DNA of 64,000 nt from positions 1 through 64,000 of the forward strand of contig CAIOHR010000033.1 in the NCBI GenBank assembly GCA_903858115.1. Reading direction: 5' to 3'. Position 1 is the stretch's first letter. Each line of letters opens with the position of its first letter. The notes under the pieces were generated by a model. The model made no database searches, had not been told where the DNA came from, and saw only the letters and a program-made list of their open reading frames with translations. Positions 55,801 to 63,902 of this stretch are shown here, in pieces. Source of the DNA: an uncultured Pirellula sp. Its GTDB lineage: Bacteria; Planctomycetota; Planctomycetia; Pirellulales; Pirellulaceae. A program made the position numbers and the translations under genes.

Positions 55801-56373
55801 CTTTGGTTTGAGAAAGCGTTTGAATCACTCAAAAAGGTACAGGAGTTTGAGTCGCAGTTAGCTTCGTATCAGAGGTACTTGGTGCGAAGTTTTCAAGGTC
55901 GTGGCAAGGCATACGACCAACTTCGAATGGAAACTAAAGCGGATGCAGACTGGCAAAAGGCAATAGAACTCAGCTCTGAAGAAGATCAACATCGTGTTCG
56001 GACCCGGCGAGCTATCCATCTCGTTTTCGAAGGGCAGGTCCCCAAAGCGATTGCAATGGTAGAGGAATTGGCAAAGCTACCGATCAAGGAAGCCAAGCGG
56101 TGGTATGAAATGGGGAGTGTTTATTCGCTCGCAAGTAAATTGAATTCGGACCAAGATCAAAAATACTCCGATCGAGCCATGGAGTTGCTAAAAAAGGCAG
56201 CTAAACTGGAATTCGGTGAGGTTGAAGCCATGACCAAGGATACGAATCTCGATTCCGTCCGTGAGAGAGACGACTTCAAACAACTCGTTGAAGAATTGAA
56301 AGAGAAGAAAAAAATGTCGAGTAAGAAGAAGGGAAGTACAGAGGCTTCGGCGACCACGGAGTCCAAAGATTGA
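52804..56373 (+). CDS. Membrane serine/threonine protein kinase with TPR sensor region
   Basis: PknB-type kinase of about 1189 residues. A GGAGG lies eight bases before the ATG at 52804, and only two bases before the ATG at 52798, so 52804 was chosen. The kinase domain covers about 88-370: GEGGMGNVYLA loop, catalytic K118 in VAVKVV, HRDIKPSN with D211 and DFG-type IDFGVAKA with D232. A membrane helix follows at about 412-432 (VLAASLVFLALMAGMAG). Then a long coiled coil and about ten TPR-like repeats on the far side, probably periplasmic. The last four bases overlap the sigma factor gene, so the kinase and sigma factor are co-translated. The signal sensed is unknown. Confidence 0.92.
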   Translation: MNEEELFEQALETPEADRAALLDRLCADNPALRERIEKLLAAHMSSAFNFDPTLQGPSDGTAAEDVRTFAMPTNSTDPNLNAVLGEKYKLLQSIGEGGMGNVYLASQTQPVKRMVAVKVVKAGMDSKAILARFEAERQALAMMEHPNIAKVLDAGSTEQGRPYFVMELVKGTPITQFCDEHKLTPKERLELFLPVCEAIQHSHQKGIIHRDIKPSNVLVAMYDDHAVPKVIDFGVAKATGQSLTDLSMVTGFGALVGTPEYMSPEQASLNNMDIDTRSDVYSLGVLLYELLSGHTPVDRKSLEKAAIYEILRIVRDVDAPRLSAKLSSIDTLPNVAANRKTEPRKLTNIFRGELDWVLQKALEKDRSRRYATANGLARDIQRYLADEIVEARPPSTAYRLTKFVRHHKGQVLAASLVFLALMAGMAGTTWGLFRAEERRVEAERARANEATQRVIAEANEAKAIEAKEEEARQRTLADAAKMRAIEFKNKALQALRATTSEDVEKLIGEKKELTANERAYLEAIAKRWQAFAAQEGTDLEARSLSGEGHFRVADLWDILGKQEESVDELEKAETVYSKLMEEFPASVESSMSLASTYNNLGIWLKNLGRNEESLDKYLKGLAIQKKLTAEYPDDPDHREGLANTYSNLAVYYEALGKSLEASESFRESLLLEEKLVADFPGRTIYRKNLATTFSNLGSTLMKNGKLDEAREQCRKGLAIREKLLSEFPKQLEFQKDLAASHNNYSNLLSLMGNATESVEQVRKSVAISKKLSMDYPSIPSYSESLARGYSNMGIELVKLGKSNEAESAYRNALEIKEDLARDFPKVPEYQQELAVTHRKFGELLTRRDKDREALEQYRKGLKVIEKLALEHTNVPDYQRDLAATCYVLGNFVNDFKDGPKRSEPYYRLALSTYEKLTAEFPEQRLYRDDIAKVHYELGNALFSMQKRAEAEEQYLKGIAVREKLVLDFPDYPDYRVDLTKRYVSFAEMKLEAKDATSSLLWFEKAFESLKKVQEFESQLASYQRYLVRSFQGRGKAYDQLRMETKADADWQKAIELSSEEDQHRVRTRRAIHLVFEGQVPKAIAMVEELAKLPIKEAKRWYEMGSVYSLASKLNSDQDQKYSDRAMELLKKAAKLEFGEVEAMTKDTNLDSVRERDDFKQLVEELKEKKKMSSKKKGSTEASATTESKD

Positions 56374-56864
56374 CTCCAGCCGAGATATTGCCACTCGTCT
56401 ATCAAGAACTGCGAAAGATGGCTGCGTCGAAGTTAGCGAGTGAACCATCGGGCCAGACACTTCAAGCCACAGCCTTGGTCCATGAAGCGTGGCTAAGGCT
56501 TGCGGAGGCATCTGTGGATTGGAGCGACAAGACTCACTTCATTCGTACCGCAGCGACAGCCATGCGTCGGATTTTGGTGGACCGCGCACGAGCAAAGCTT
56601 GCCGCCAAACGAGGCGGGGAGAATGTTCGCGTTGAACTTTCGGAGATTGAAGCCCCCCTCCCCGATTCCGAACTTCTCTCACTCGATGAAGCTCTGGAGC
56701 GATTTGCTGAGATCAAGCCTGATCATGCAAAGCTTATGGAACTCCGTTACTTTGCAGGCATGACGAACGATGAAGCAGCCGCAATCCTTGATGTTGCACC
56801 CGCGACAGCTCATCGCATGATGCAGTATGCAAAAGCTTGGTTGAAATTAGAAATGACCCGCTAG
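56370..56864 (+). CDS. ECF-type sigma factor, planctomycete subfamily
   Basis: Alternative sigma factor of 164 residues. Region 2 carries LLPLVYQELRK-type sequence (ILPLVYQELRKMAASKLASE), GQTLQATALVHEAWLRL and DWSDKTHFIRTAATAMRRILVDRARA; region 4 has ELRYFAGMTNDEAAAILDVAPATAHRMMQYAKAWL with a helix-turn-helix. The start is a TTG inside the stop of the kinase gene (TTGA overlap), and no ATG or GTG is available upstream before a stop, so the usual ~20-residue N-terminal lead is absent. No anti-sigma gene is seen. The kinase probably controls it, perhaps by phosphorylation. Confidence 0.9.
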   Translation: MTPAEILPLVYQELRKMAASKLASEPSGQTLQATALVHEAWLRLAEASVDWSDKTHFIRTAATAMRRILVDRARAKLAAKRGGENVRVELSEIEAPLPDSELLSLDEALERFAEIKPDHAKLMELRYFAGMTNDEAAAILDVAPATAHRMMQYAKAWLKLEMTR

Positions 56865-56906
56865 GGAATTCAGGTCCTGCTCCAACCCATCGTCTCCATC
56901 CAATGG

Positions 56907-58370
56907 TCATTCTGGTGCTTCAGGGGTAACAATCGGCTGTGACTGTTCCAGCCAAACTTCACCTACGGAATGATTCTGCGACGCGGCTATCTCTTCGATG
57001 TTTTCGCGTTGATGCAAGATGAGCCGAGTCAATTGATTGCGTGCGTCATTCACCAATGCGAGGAAACCATGAATCAGACCCTCACCCTCGAGTTTCCCGG
57101 CCGCAAACCTACTGACTGCTTCCGATTTCAAAACAGCAAGCTCTCGTTGCAATCGAATCAACGTAGCCAGGTCCAGTTGGGCAGCTAGTTCATTTTGCAT
57201 CGACTCATTTTCAATTTGAATAACGCGTTTCATGTAGCTGGCGAAACTGGCTTCCCTTCTTCTGCGATTGGATCGGAGACACCACTGAACGACAAAGAAA
57301 GTGCCACCAGCTACGGTAGCAGCAATTGCGAGAACTTTTTCAAGATAGTCGATAGCATCTCCAGCGATGATCGGTTTGTTTCTCTGTCGATATAGTTCGG
57401 CCCCTGGGTGCAATGGAAACTCTGGAGGAAGATCGAGAAGATTATTTTCCAGTGACCGATCCGATGGAATGAAGCTGGAATCATACAAGCATTCGAGGAT
57501 TCGCTTCACCGCCTCACCAGGAACCCGCTCGTGCACGACCAATAAAAGTCTTGTCCCAACAGTCTTTAGAGATTCGGCAGGCGATGCAGGCTCAACGCGA
57601 TAGGTGAATGCAGGAATCGTCGTCGGATAAACATGCCGTTTGTCGATCGCTCCTTCTTCTGGTTTCGTCCCTAATTCCGAGAGAGCTTGGAGTGAAAAGG
57701 CCTCGCCGAAAGGGATCGGAACCAATCGAAAATCATGCTTATCGGTCAAAAAATCTGCAATGGGAGATGGCAAACTTGAAACGGTGAAGACGGCATCGGG
57801 CAGCCTGCCTATCTCTGCCGTTAGTATTTCTGCATAGTTCATTGCGTTGGGATGATAAAGTGCATCGCCTTGTTCGGAATCTGTTCGCAAACCAGCAAAC
57901 CGTAGGACCGACGATGCGAGGGAATGCGTACCACTTCCAATTGCACCCAAGTTGATTTTTCGTCCAGCGAGTTGCGACAGTCCTTTTTCGTTTACCAAAG
58001 ACTGGAGCTCTGGCTTCACCAGCAAATGGAGAGGTTCAATATGCAATGCGCTAATTTGGCGAATGGGCCAAACCTGGTTATTGGTGAGACCTCCCTGAAC
58101 CAACGCGATATCGAATTCGCCTTGGCGCAACTTTTCTAAGGCCGCTTCCGAACCATCCGTGGGTTCCAAGGCAATTTGAATTCCAGACTTTGCGGCTTCC
58201 TGGGAAAACTCTGTTGCCAGCCGATGTCGCAGCCCAGACCCGTCGCCCGCTGTCATCTTTAACGTTATCGTCTTTGGTTTGTTCGAGGGCCGGAACCAAA
58301 GCGTTGCGCCTATTGCAACGAAACCAATCGCAAAAGCGAGCATCGCCAAGTCTTTGAGGTAACGGGGCAT
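56907..58370 (-). CDS. TAXI-type solute-binding protein fused to membrane helix and cytosolic tail
   Basis: Membrane-anchored protein of 487 residues. An N-terminal hydrophobic helix (LAMLAFAIGFVAIGATLWF) precedes a TAXI/NMT1-like binding domain (about 35-340) with LKMTAGDGSGLRHRLATEF and LGAIGSGTHSLASSVLRFAGL. A second hydrophobic helix (about 345-370) is followed by a charged helical tail. This is not a free periplasmic receptor but a receptor-plus-tail layout, possibly a sensor. It follows the PiT gene by four bases and no TRAP-transporter membrane genes are nearby, so a link with phosphate transport is suggested by position. Confidence 0.75.
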   Translation of the reverse strand: MPRYLKDLAMLAFAIGFVAIGATLWFRPSNKPKTITLKMTAGDGSGLRHRLATEFSQEAAKSGIQIALEPTDGSEAALEKLRQGEFDIALVQGGLTNNQVWPIRQISALHIEPLHLLVKPELQSLVNEKGLSQLAGRKINLGAIGSGTHSLASSVLRFAGLRTDSEQGDALYHPNAMNYAEILTAEIGRLPDAVFTVSSLPSPIADFLTDKHDFRLVPIPFGEAFSLQALSELGTKPEEGAIDKRHVYPTTIPAFTYRVEPASPAESLKTVGTRLLLVVHERVPGEAVKRILECLYDSSFIPSDRSLENNLLDLPPEFPLHPGAELYRQRNKPIIAGDAIDYLEKVLAIAATVAGGTFFVVQWCLRSNRRRREASFASYMKRVIQIENESMQNELAAQLDLATLIRLQRELAVLKSEAVSRFAAGKLEGEGLIHGFLALVNDARNQLTRLILHQRENIEEIAASQNHSVGEVWLEQSQPIVTPEAPE

Positions 58371-58374
58371 AGAG

Positions 58375-59784
58375 CTATCCGAAAAGCGAACGGAAGATAA
58401 GGAACAATGTACCTGACATCGTCAAGCAAACCGGCAGCGTAAGCACCCATGCAAGGAGGATCTTGGTAATCGTATTCTTCTCGAGATTTTTCACTCCTCC
58501 CGAAGCAAACATGGCGCCCGCGATTCCAGACGACAGAACGTGTGTCGTGCTGACCGGCAGGCCGAGATAGGTCGAGGCTGCAATCGTACTAGCGGCCACG
58601 ATTTCCGCTGATGCGCCTTGGGCATAGGTGAGGTGAGTCTTGCCGATCTTCTCTCCGATCGTGACCACGATTCGCTTCCAGCCGATCATGGTCCCTATTC
58701 CAAGTGATAGAGCAATCAAGACGATGACCCAAGTGGGGGAATAGTCGGTGTAACGCTTGAGGGATTCAACCTGTTCGAAGAGTGTTTTCATTGTCATGGA
58801 ACTGGAATATTCGGCATGATCCTTGAGCTTTTTGGTAGCGTTTCGAAGCAAGAGAATACCCTTACGAATTTCGAATGCAGGTACTTTCTCGATGGTTGCC
58901 TCGCTACTCTTTGGATCGGTTAAGTCCACAAGTCGTTGTAGTGGTTCTCGCACCTTTTCAAGCGAAGCCTGAAAGGGTAACGCGGACGTATCGGTAGTCG
59001 CCTGTTGGAAGTGCTCCTGAATCAAGGCGACGGTTTGCTTGACTTCTTTTTTCGCGATCCGTTCATCCAAGGCGAATTTGGCTGGTACGATACCGATCAA
59101 GATCAACATCATCAGTCCGATTCCTTTCTGTCCATCATTAGAGCCGTGTGAAAAAGAGACCAGCCCACATGTTGAGATGAGGATAGAACGAATCCACAAT
59201 GGAGGTGGAGCGTCCCCCTCCGGCGCCTTGAATAGGTTGGTACTTCTGCGAAAAACCCATCCGAGCAAACTCAGCAGGGTAATCGCCAGCATGAATCCAA
59301 ACAGCGGTGATACTAGAAGGGATAGGCCCACCTCACCCGCCTTATGCCAGTTGACGGCCGCCTCACCCGTTCCGGGTAACAAACTATACGCAATGCCGAC
59401 ACCCAGGATGGAACCCACGAGTGTATGCGAACTCGATGCCGGAATTGAAAGCAGCCACGTTCCAAGGTTCCAAAAAATGGCCGTCAAAAGAATTGCAGCG
59501 ACCATTCCAAGGCTGTGGACTGTGTTTTGATCGACCAGTGTTTCCACGGGTAGCATGTTAATGATTCCCATGGCAACTGCCGTTCCGCCGACGAACACCC
59601 CCAATCCGTTCAAGACCCCTGATAGAACAACCGCATGCCAAGGCTTCATCGAATTGGTATATATCACAGTCGCAACGGCATTGGCGGTGTCATGAAATCC
59701 ATTGATGAACTCAAAGGCACAGACACAAAGCAGACAGAGCAAAAGCAAAATCGAATAACCGAAATCGAGTCCGAACACTGGCAT
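58375..59784 (-). CDS. PiT-family inorganic phosphate transporter
   Basis: Inner-membrane low-affinity phosphate/cation symporter of 469 residues. Start at 59784 (MPVFGLDFGYS) is preceded by AGAGGAG at five bases; a longer frame has a weaker Cys-rich leader. PiT signatures: FEFINGFHDTANAVATVIYT near the N-terminus and the matching STTHVLSSGIAGAMFASGG in the C-terminal half. Between these lies a large cytosolic loop (about residues 230-360, charged), which is normal for long bacterial PiT proteins. The next gene starts four bases after its stop, so the two form an operon. Phosphate is the likely substrate; sulphate is less likely. Confidence 0.92.
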   Translation of the reverse strand: MPVFGLDFGYSILLLLCLLCVCAFEFINGFHDTANAVATVIYTNSMKPWHAVVLSGVLNGLGVFVGGTAVAMGIINMLPVETLVDQNTVHSLGMVAAILLTAIFWNLGTWLLSIPASSSHTLVGSILGVGIAYSLLPGTGEAAVNWHKAGEVGLSLLVSPLFGFMLAITLLSLLGWVFRRSTNLFKAPEGDAPPPLWIRSILISTCGLVSFSHGSNDGQKGIGLMMLILIGIVPAKFALDERIAKKEVKQTVALIQEHFQQATTDTSALPFQASLEKVREPLQRLVDLTDPKSSEATIEKVPAFEIRKGILLLRNATKKLKDHAEYSSSMTMKTLFEQVESLKRYTDYSPTWVIVLIALSLGIGTMIGWKRIVVTIGEKIGKTHLTYAQGASAEIVAASTIAASTYLGLPVSTTHVLSSGIAGAMFASGGVKNLEKNTITKILLAWVLTLPVCLTMSGTLFLIFRSLFG

Positions 59785-60052
59785 TTCTCCTCTTGACGAA
59801 TACAGCTCTGATTTGCAGGATGCATGGCATACGGTGAAGGGCCGACATGCTTTACAACTCGAGGCGCTACACATGTTAATGTCTAGTTAAGCTTGAGCCA
59901 GACCGAATTCGAGGAAACCGAAGCCAGAACATCTCCATCCGTCTCATTGATTTGGAAGAGTTTTGATTCGGCGATTCACTCAAGTTTCTAGCGGAATTCT
60001 CCGCGGTGTTATAATGCTGCAATGAGTCTAGCGCCTACACCCTGGCCTCCGT

Positions 60053-60661
60053 ATGACAAGAGTGCACACGATGGACGAAAAAGCTTTCGAGACAAAAGTG
60101 ATTGCGGTGACAACCGCTTGGATAGAAAACGTGGTGATCGGGTTGAATCTATGCCCATTCGCGAAAGCGATTCATGTCAAGCAGCAGCTTCGCTATTCCG
60201 TAAGTTTTGCAAACAACGGCGAGGCACTGCTGGAAGAGTTCAAAAGAGAATTGAAGAAGTTGGTTGCGGCACGTCCGGATCATATAGAATCGACACTACT
60301 CATCCACCCGAACGTGCTCGACGATTTCCAAGACTATCTCCATTTTCTTTTGCTTTGCGATGCAACTCTCGAGGAATTGGAACTAGAGGGCATTGTGCAA
60401 GTAGCGAGTTTTCACCCGAACTATCAGTTTGCCGGGACCGCACCAGACGACGTAACAAACTACAGCAATCGCTCCCCATTCCCGACGCTTCACTTGCTTC
60501 GCGAGTCTAGTGTAACGAGGGCCGTGGAGAGCCTGCCAGATGCCGCCGCCATTTACGAATCGAATATCGCTACATTGAAACGAATTGGAGAGTCTAGGAT
60601 GAAAGCCATCACTGCTGCTCTGTTGGATCGTGCTGCCACAAAACCCGGCAACGATGCTTAA
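60053..60661 (+). CDS. DUF1415 domain protein
   Basis: Cytosolic protein of 202 residues matching DUF1415: WIENVVIGLNLCPFAKA near the N-terminus and LEGIVQVASFHPNYQFAGTAPDDVTNYSNRSPFPTLHLLRESS in the middle, both diagnostic of that family. It contains a conserved Cys in LNLCPF. No function is known. ATG at 60053 or 60071 could start it. Stands alone between the divergent PiT operon and the FHA operon. Confidence 0.85.
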   Translation: MTRVHTMDEKAFETKVIAVTTAWIENVVIGLNLCPFAKAIHVKQQLRYSVSFANNGEALLEEFKRELKKLVAARPDHIESTLLIHPNVLDDFQDYLHFLLLCDATLEELELEGIVQVASFHPNYQFAGTAPDDVTNYSNRSPFPTLHLLRESSVTRAVESLPDAAAIYESNIATLKRIGESRMKAITAALLDRAATKPGNDA

Positions 60662-60842
60662 GCTAGAGTCATCTCGGGGCTTCGAAAAAAAATCCGAACC
60701 GATGGAAACAAGAATAGCGTAGGCAATTACAACCTCTACTTCCAGTCGAGCAGCGTTGGCCCCAAATTTGCAGCGGTTGAGAAGCTTGGATTTTTTGCCG
60801 CGCATCCTAGCACCCAAATGCCCTTAATAGTAAGTTTGCTTA

Positions 60843-61355
60843 ATGCAAGACCCAAGTATATCGTCTGACGCGGGCAAGATTTCGATTCATTTGCTCGATC
60901 CTTCGTCTGGAACGCCGATCAATTCGTGGACGTTTCAAAATAAAGTTCATATCTCCATCGGACGGGCACCGGACCAAGATGTAGCGATCGGAAATCCTTA
61001 TGTTTCTCGCAATCATGCGAACATTGAACATCGCGAAGGAAGCTGGCTCCTGATCTCGACAGGGCGCAATGGAGTGATCGTGGCGAATGAGTATGTTAAA
61101 GAACTGATTCTCGAGAACGATTTGCAATTCAGAATGGGGGTCGAAGGGCCGACGTTAAGGTTTTCGGACCGCAGCGAAAAATCTGAATTTGGCGCTACCA
61201 TCGATTTTCCTTCGGAGCTGTGCCCGCACTTTGAGTTGGATCGAATTAACTTATCGCGCGATGTCCAGGAGGTGGAACAAGGCGAGTACTTTCAGAATCT
61301 ACAGCGCATGGCCAAATTGCTTCGATTGCAAAGAAATGCATCTGAAAGTAGTTGA
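60843..61355 (+). CDS. FHA domain protein
   Basis: Short protein of 170 residues. The N-terminal ~100 residues form a forkhead-associated domain that binds phosphothreonine: HISIGRAPDQDVAIGNPYVSRNHANIEH contains the conserved Gly-Arg and Ser-Arg-Asn-His residues. The C-terminal ~60 residues are charged and helical. It is followed by a ParA-like ATPase after 72 bases and then a glutaminase, all on the plus strand. It is probably the phospho-reader of that operon, responding to a Ser/Thr kinase such as the one at 52.8 kb, though that is inferred. Confidence 0.85.
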   Translation: MQDPSISSDAGKISIHLLDPSSGTPINSWTFQNKVHISIGRAPDQDVAIGNPYVSRNHANIEHREGSWLLISTGRNGVIVANEYVKELILENDLQFRMGVEGPTLRFSDRSEKSEFGATIDFPSELCPHFELDRINLSRDVQEVEQGEYFQNLQRMAKLLRLQRNASESS

Positions 61356-61427
61356 GTGTCATCGACTTGGTCAAGAGCTTCGTTACTATAGTCAAATTGT
61401 TTCATCACTGGATCTGGAATCGTAATA

Positions 61428-62216
61428 TTGGCAAGAATCATATCGACGCACTCTTTTAGGGGTGGCACTGGCAAATCAAATACGACAGCCAATATTGCGG
61501 TGTTAACGGCAAAGGCGGGCTTTCGCGTTGGAGTGATTGATACCGACATTCAATCTCCTGGAATTCACGTGTTGTTCCGGATGGAGGAACGCGAGATGGC
61601 CTACTCGCTTAATGACTATCTATGGAACAAATGTAGAATCGAACAGGCGGCATTTGATGTAACGTCGAAATGTATCGGTAAGATATCGACCGATTCGGAC
61701 AGCCCTAAACTGTTCTTGATTCCATCCAGTCTGAAGACGGGCGAAATTGCAAGGATTCTCCGCGAGGGATACGATGTCGCTCGCCTCAATGATGGATTCC
61801 AGGAATTGATCCGGCAATTGAGATTGGATTTTTTGTTCATTGATACACATCCGGGTGTCAATGAAGAGACATTGTTGTCGATTGCCATTTCCGATGCATT
61901 GATATTGTTAGTCCGACCTGATCAGCAGGATTTCCAAGGGACGGCGGTTGCAGTCGAGCTAGCAAGAAAGCTCGATGTTCCAGAGCTATTTGTTGTGGTA
62001 AACAAAGTGCCTGCAGGCATGGACCCGACAGTATTGTGTATGCAAGTAGAAGCGATGTACTCCACGGAGGTCCTTGCCGTTTTGCCTTTGAGTATTGAAA
62101 TGGCTCGTACAGGCAGTGGCGACATCTTTTGCAATCGATACCCTGATCATCCCTTGACGCACGGGCTGAAATCGGTCGTTGAGCGTCTCATCGGTCCGAT
62201 GAAATCATCCATCTGA
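61428..62216 (+). CDS. ParA/MinD-like P-loop ATPase
   Basis: Protein of 262 residues in the SIMIBI class. The deviant Walker A motif is RGGTGKSNTTANIA at about residues 11-24. RVGVIDTDIQSPG holds the switch Asp, and FLFIDTHPGVNEETLLSIAISDALILLVRPD gives the Walker B region; VVNKVPAG is the nucleotide-base motif. Starts at TTG. No ParB or partition site is seen, and it is separated from the plasmid-type layout, so it is more likely a regulatory or localisation ATPase. It lies between FHA and glutaminase genes. Confidence 0.87.
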   Translation: MARIISTHSFRGGTGKSNTTANIAVLTAKAGFRVGVIDTDIQSPGIHVLFRMEEREMAYSLNDYLWNKCRIEQAAFDVTSKCIGKISTDSDSPKLFLIPSSLKTGEIARILREGYDVARLNDGFQELIRQLRLDFLFIDTHPGVNEETLLSIAISDALILLVRPDQQDFQGTAVAVELARKLDVPELFVVVNKVPAGMDPTVLCMQVEAMYSTEVLAVLPLSIEMARTGSGDIFCNRYPDHPLTHGLKSVVERLIGPMKSSI

Positions 62217-62259
62217 AACCGAGATCTCATTTATTTCGTAGAGCCAGGAGTTTCCAGTA

Positions 62260-63306
62260 GTGTCAACGGGTTCCCAAGAGAACGAGCTGGATCAACTGCT
62301 CGGACGCATCAAGAGTGCGACCGCTCCTTTGCGGGAGATCATTCGCGATCTCCATTCCCGTTATGCGGGAAACATGGATGGTAAGGTCGCCGACTATATT
62401 CCGGAGCTATCCAAAGCAGATCCAAAGTATTTCGGAATTACGATCGTAACTGCTGATGGTCAGATTTTTGAGTTTGGGGATTCCAGCCAAACCTTTACCA
62501 TCCAATCGATCTCCAAGCCGTTCGTTTACGGATTGGCCCTCGAAGATCATGGCTTAGAGAATGTTTTGAAAAAAGTTGGTGTAGAACCAACGGGTGAGGC
62601 TTTCAATTCAATCGTATTGGATGAAGTATCCAATCGGCCGTTTAATCCGATGATCAATTCAGGCGCTATCGCGGTCGCCGATTTGATTCTGGGTAAAGAC
62701 TACCCTGAGCGGTTGAATCGGGTGCTAGCGATGTTTCGGCGATACACGGGACGCGATAACATCTTCATCGACAATTCGGTGTTTATGTCGGAAAGAATGA
62801 CAGGCCATCGAAATCGCGCGATAGGAAATCTGATGCTTAATTTTGGGATGGTGGGTTCGAACATCGAGAACTCTCTTGAATTGTATTTTCAACAATGCTC
62901 GGTGCTGGTCAATTGCCGGGACCTGGCTGTGATGGGAGCAACTCTTGCCAATGGTGGCCGTAATCCGCTCACCAGCGAGCAAGCGATTGAGCAACGTTAT
63001 GTCAAATATCTCTTGAGCGTCATGCTCTCCTGCGGAATGTACGATTATGCTGGAGAATGGGCATACCGAGTCGGTATTCCGTCGAAAAGCGGTGTCTCTG
63101 GAGGAATCGTTGGTGTGGTGCCTGGCCAGTTTGGCATCGGTGTTTATTCACCTCTGCTCGACGCAAAAGGCAACAGCGTGCGAGGCATTGAAGTCTTCCG
63201 AGAGTTATCTGAAACCTATGGGCTGCATGTTTTCGAAGTAGGATTCGGTGGCACGACATTGCAGTCGCAAACTTCACTACGCGGCAAATCAAAGCCGATG
63301 CATTGA
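62260..63306 (+). CDS. glsA: Glutaminase A
   Basis: Hydrolyses glutamine to glutamate and ammonia, 348 residues against about 310 for typical bacterial enzymes; the extra is mainly at the ends. Beta-lactamase-like serine fold with S83-I-S-K86 (SxxK motif, TIQSISKPF), [25 protein letters not shown] and a KSGVSGGI motif near the end. Starts at GTG with AGGAG at eight bases. It is the third gene of an FHA-ParA-glutaminase series with gaps of 72 and 43 bases. Such context suggests the enzyme is controlled or positioned by the ATPase and FHA protein. Confidence 0.93.
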   Translation: MSTGSQENELDQLLGRIKSATAPLREIIRDLHSRYAGNMDGKVADYIPELSKADPKYFGITIVTADGQIFEFGDSSQTFTIQSISKPFVYGLALEDHGLENVLKKVGVEPTGEAFNSIVLDEVSNRPFNPMINSGAIAVADLILGKDYPERLNRVLAMFRRYTGRDNIFIDNSVFMSERMTGHRNRAIGNLMLNFGMVGSNIENSLELYFQQCSVLVNCRDLAVMGATLANGGRNPLTSEQAIEQRYVKYLLSVMLSCGMYDYAGEWAYRVGIPSKSGVSGGIVGVVPGQFGIGVYSPLLDAKGNSVRGIEVFRELSETYGLHVFEVGFGGTTLQSQTSLRGKSKPMH

Positions 63307-63326
63307 ATGAGCAATGGAACAGAGGA

Positions 63327-63902
63327 CTACGCAGGAAATTCAACTTTGTCGTAGATATCCGACAGCTTTACGCTCGCGTCATCGAGGCTCTCTAAGCGGA
63401 TCGATTGTTCAGGACCGATGATTTCTCGCAGCAGCCAGAAACCTTCTTTGGTTTTCGTATGTTGCTCGATTCGAGCGCAATCTTGCCAAACCACAAGGTA
63501 CTCTCTTAGTGAAGGGATAGTTCGATAATGTCCGAACTTGGTACCACGATCAAAGTCTTCGGTGCTCGGCGAGAGAACTTCGGCCAAGAGGATTGGGTTG
63601 CTGATGACGTGTTCCGAGTCCCCTTCGACGGGCGGGCAGACGACGGACACGTCGGGATAGGCTTGGTACCCCGTCGCTTCGACGTGCACGCGCATGTCGC
63701 TTCCATGGGCTTGGCAGGGATGGCCCACTAATAGATTTCCTACGGAACGTAGAAGATTCGAGCCGACCAAGCTGTGCCGACGCGTTCCACCGGCTTGCGA
63801 GAAAACTTGCCCCGCCCAAAACTCGTGTTTCTCCGTTTGGAGAGGCTCCCACTCGAGGTACTCGGCCAACGTCATGGGCATTCGTTTTTCTGCACTGCTC
63901 AT
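63327..63902 (-). CDS. Uma2 family endonuclease-like protein
   Basis: Protein of 191 residues in the Uma2 family of PD-(D/E)XK nuclease-like proteins, common in cyanobacteria and planctomycetes and often in many copies. MTLAEYLEWEPLQTEKHEFWAGQVFSQAGGT is the characteristic N-terminus; YPDVSVVCPP and ISNPILLAEVLSPSTEDFDRGTKFGHYRTIPSLREYLVV are the core, with the Asp/Glu/Lys candidates. The start at 63902 has GGAG nine bases upstream; the frame is open further upstream. Converges with the glutaminase gene. Biological role unknown. Confidence 0.85.
   Translation of the reverse strand: MSSAEKRMPMTLAEYLEWEPLQTEKHEFWAGQVFSQAGGTRRHSLVGSNLLRSVGNLLVGHPCQAHGSDMRVHVEATGYQAYPDVSVVCPPVEGDSEHVISNPILLAEVLSPSTEDFDRGTKFGHYRTIPSLREYLVVWQDCARIEQHTKTKEGFWLLREIIGPEQSIRLESLDDASVKLSDIYDKVEFPA

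Noticed and set aside
61428-62216. Plasmid-type partition locus or replication origin at the ParA-like gene
   Set aside because: No ParB, no iteron or centromere-like repeat occurs nearby; neighbours are an FHA protein and glutaminase.
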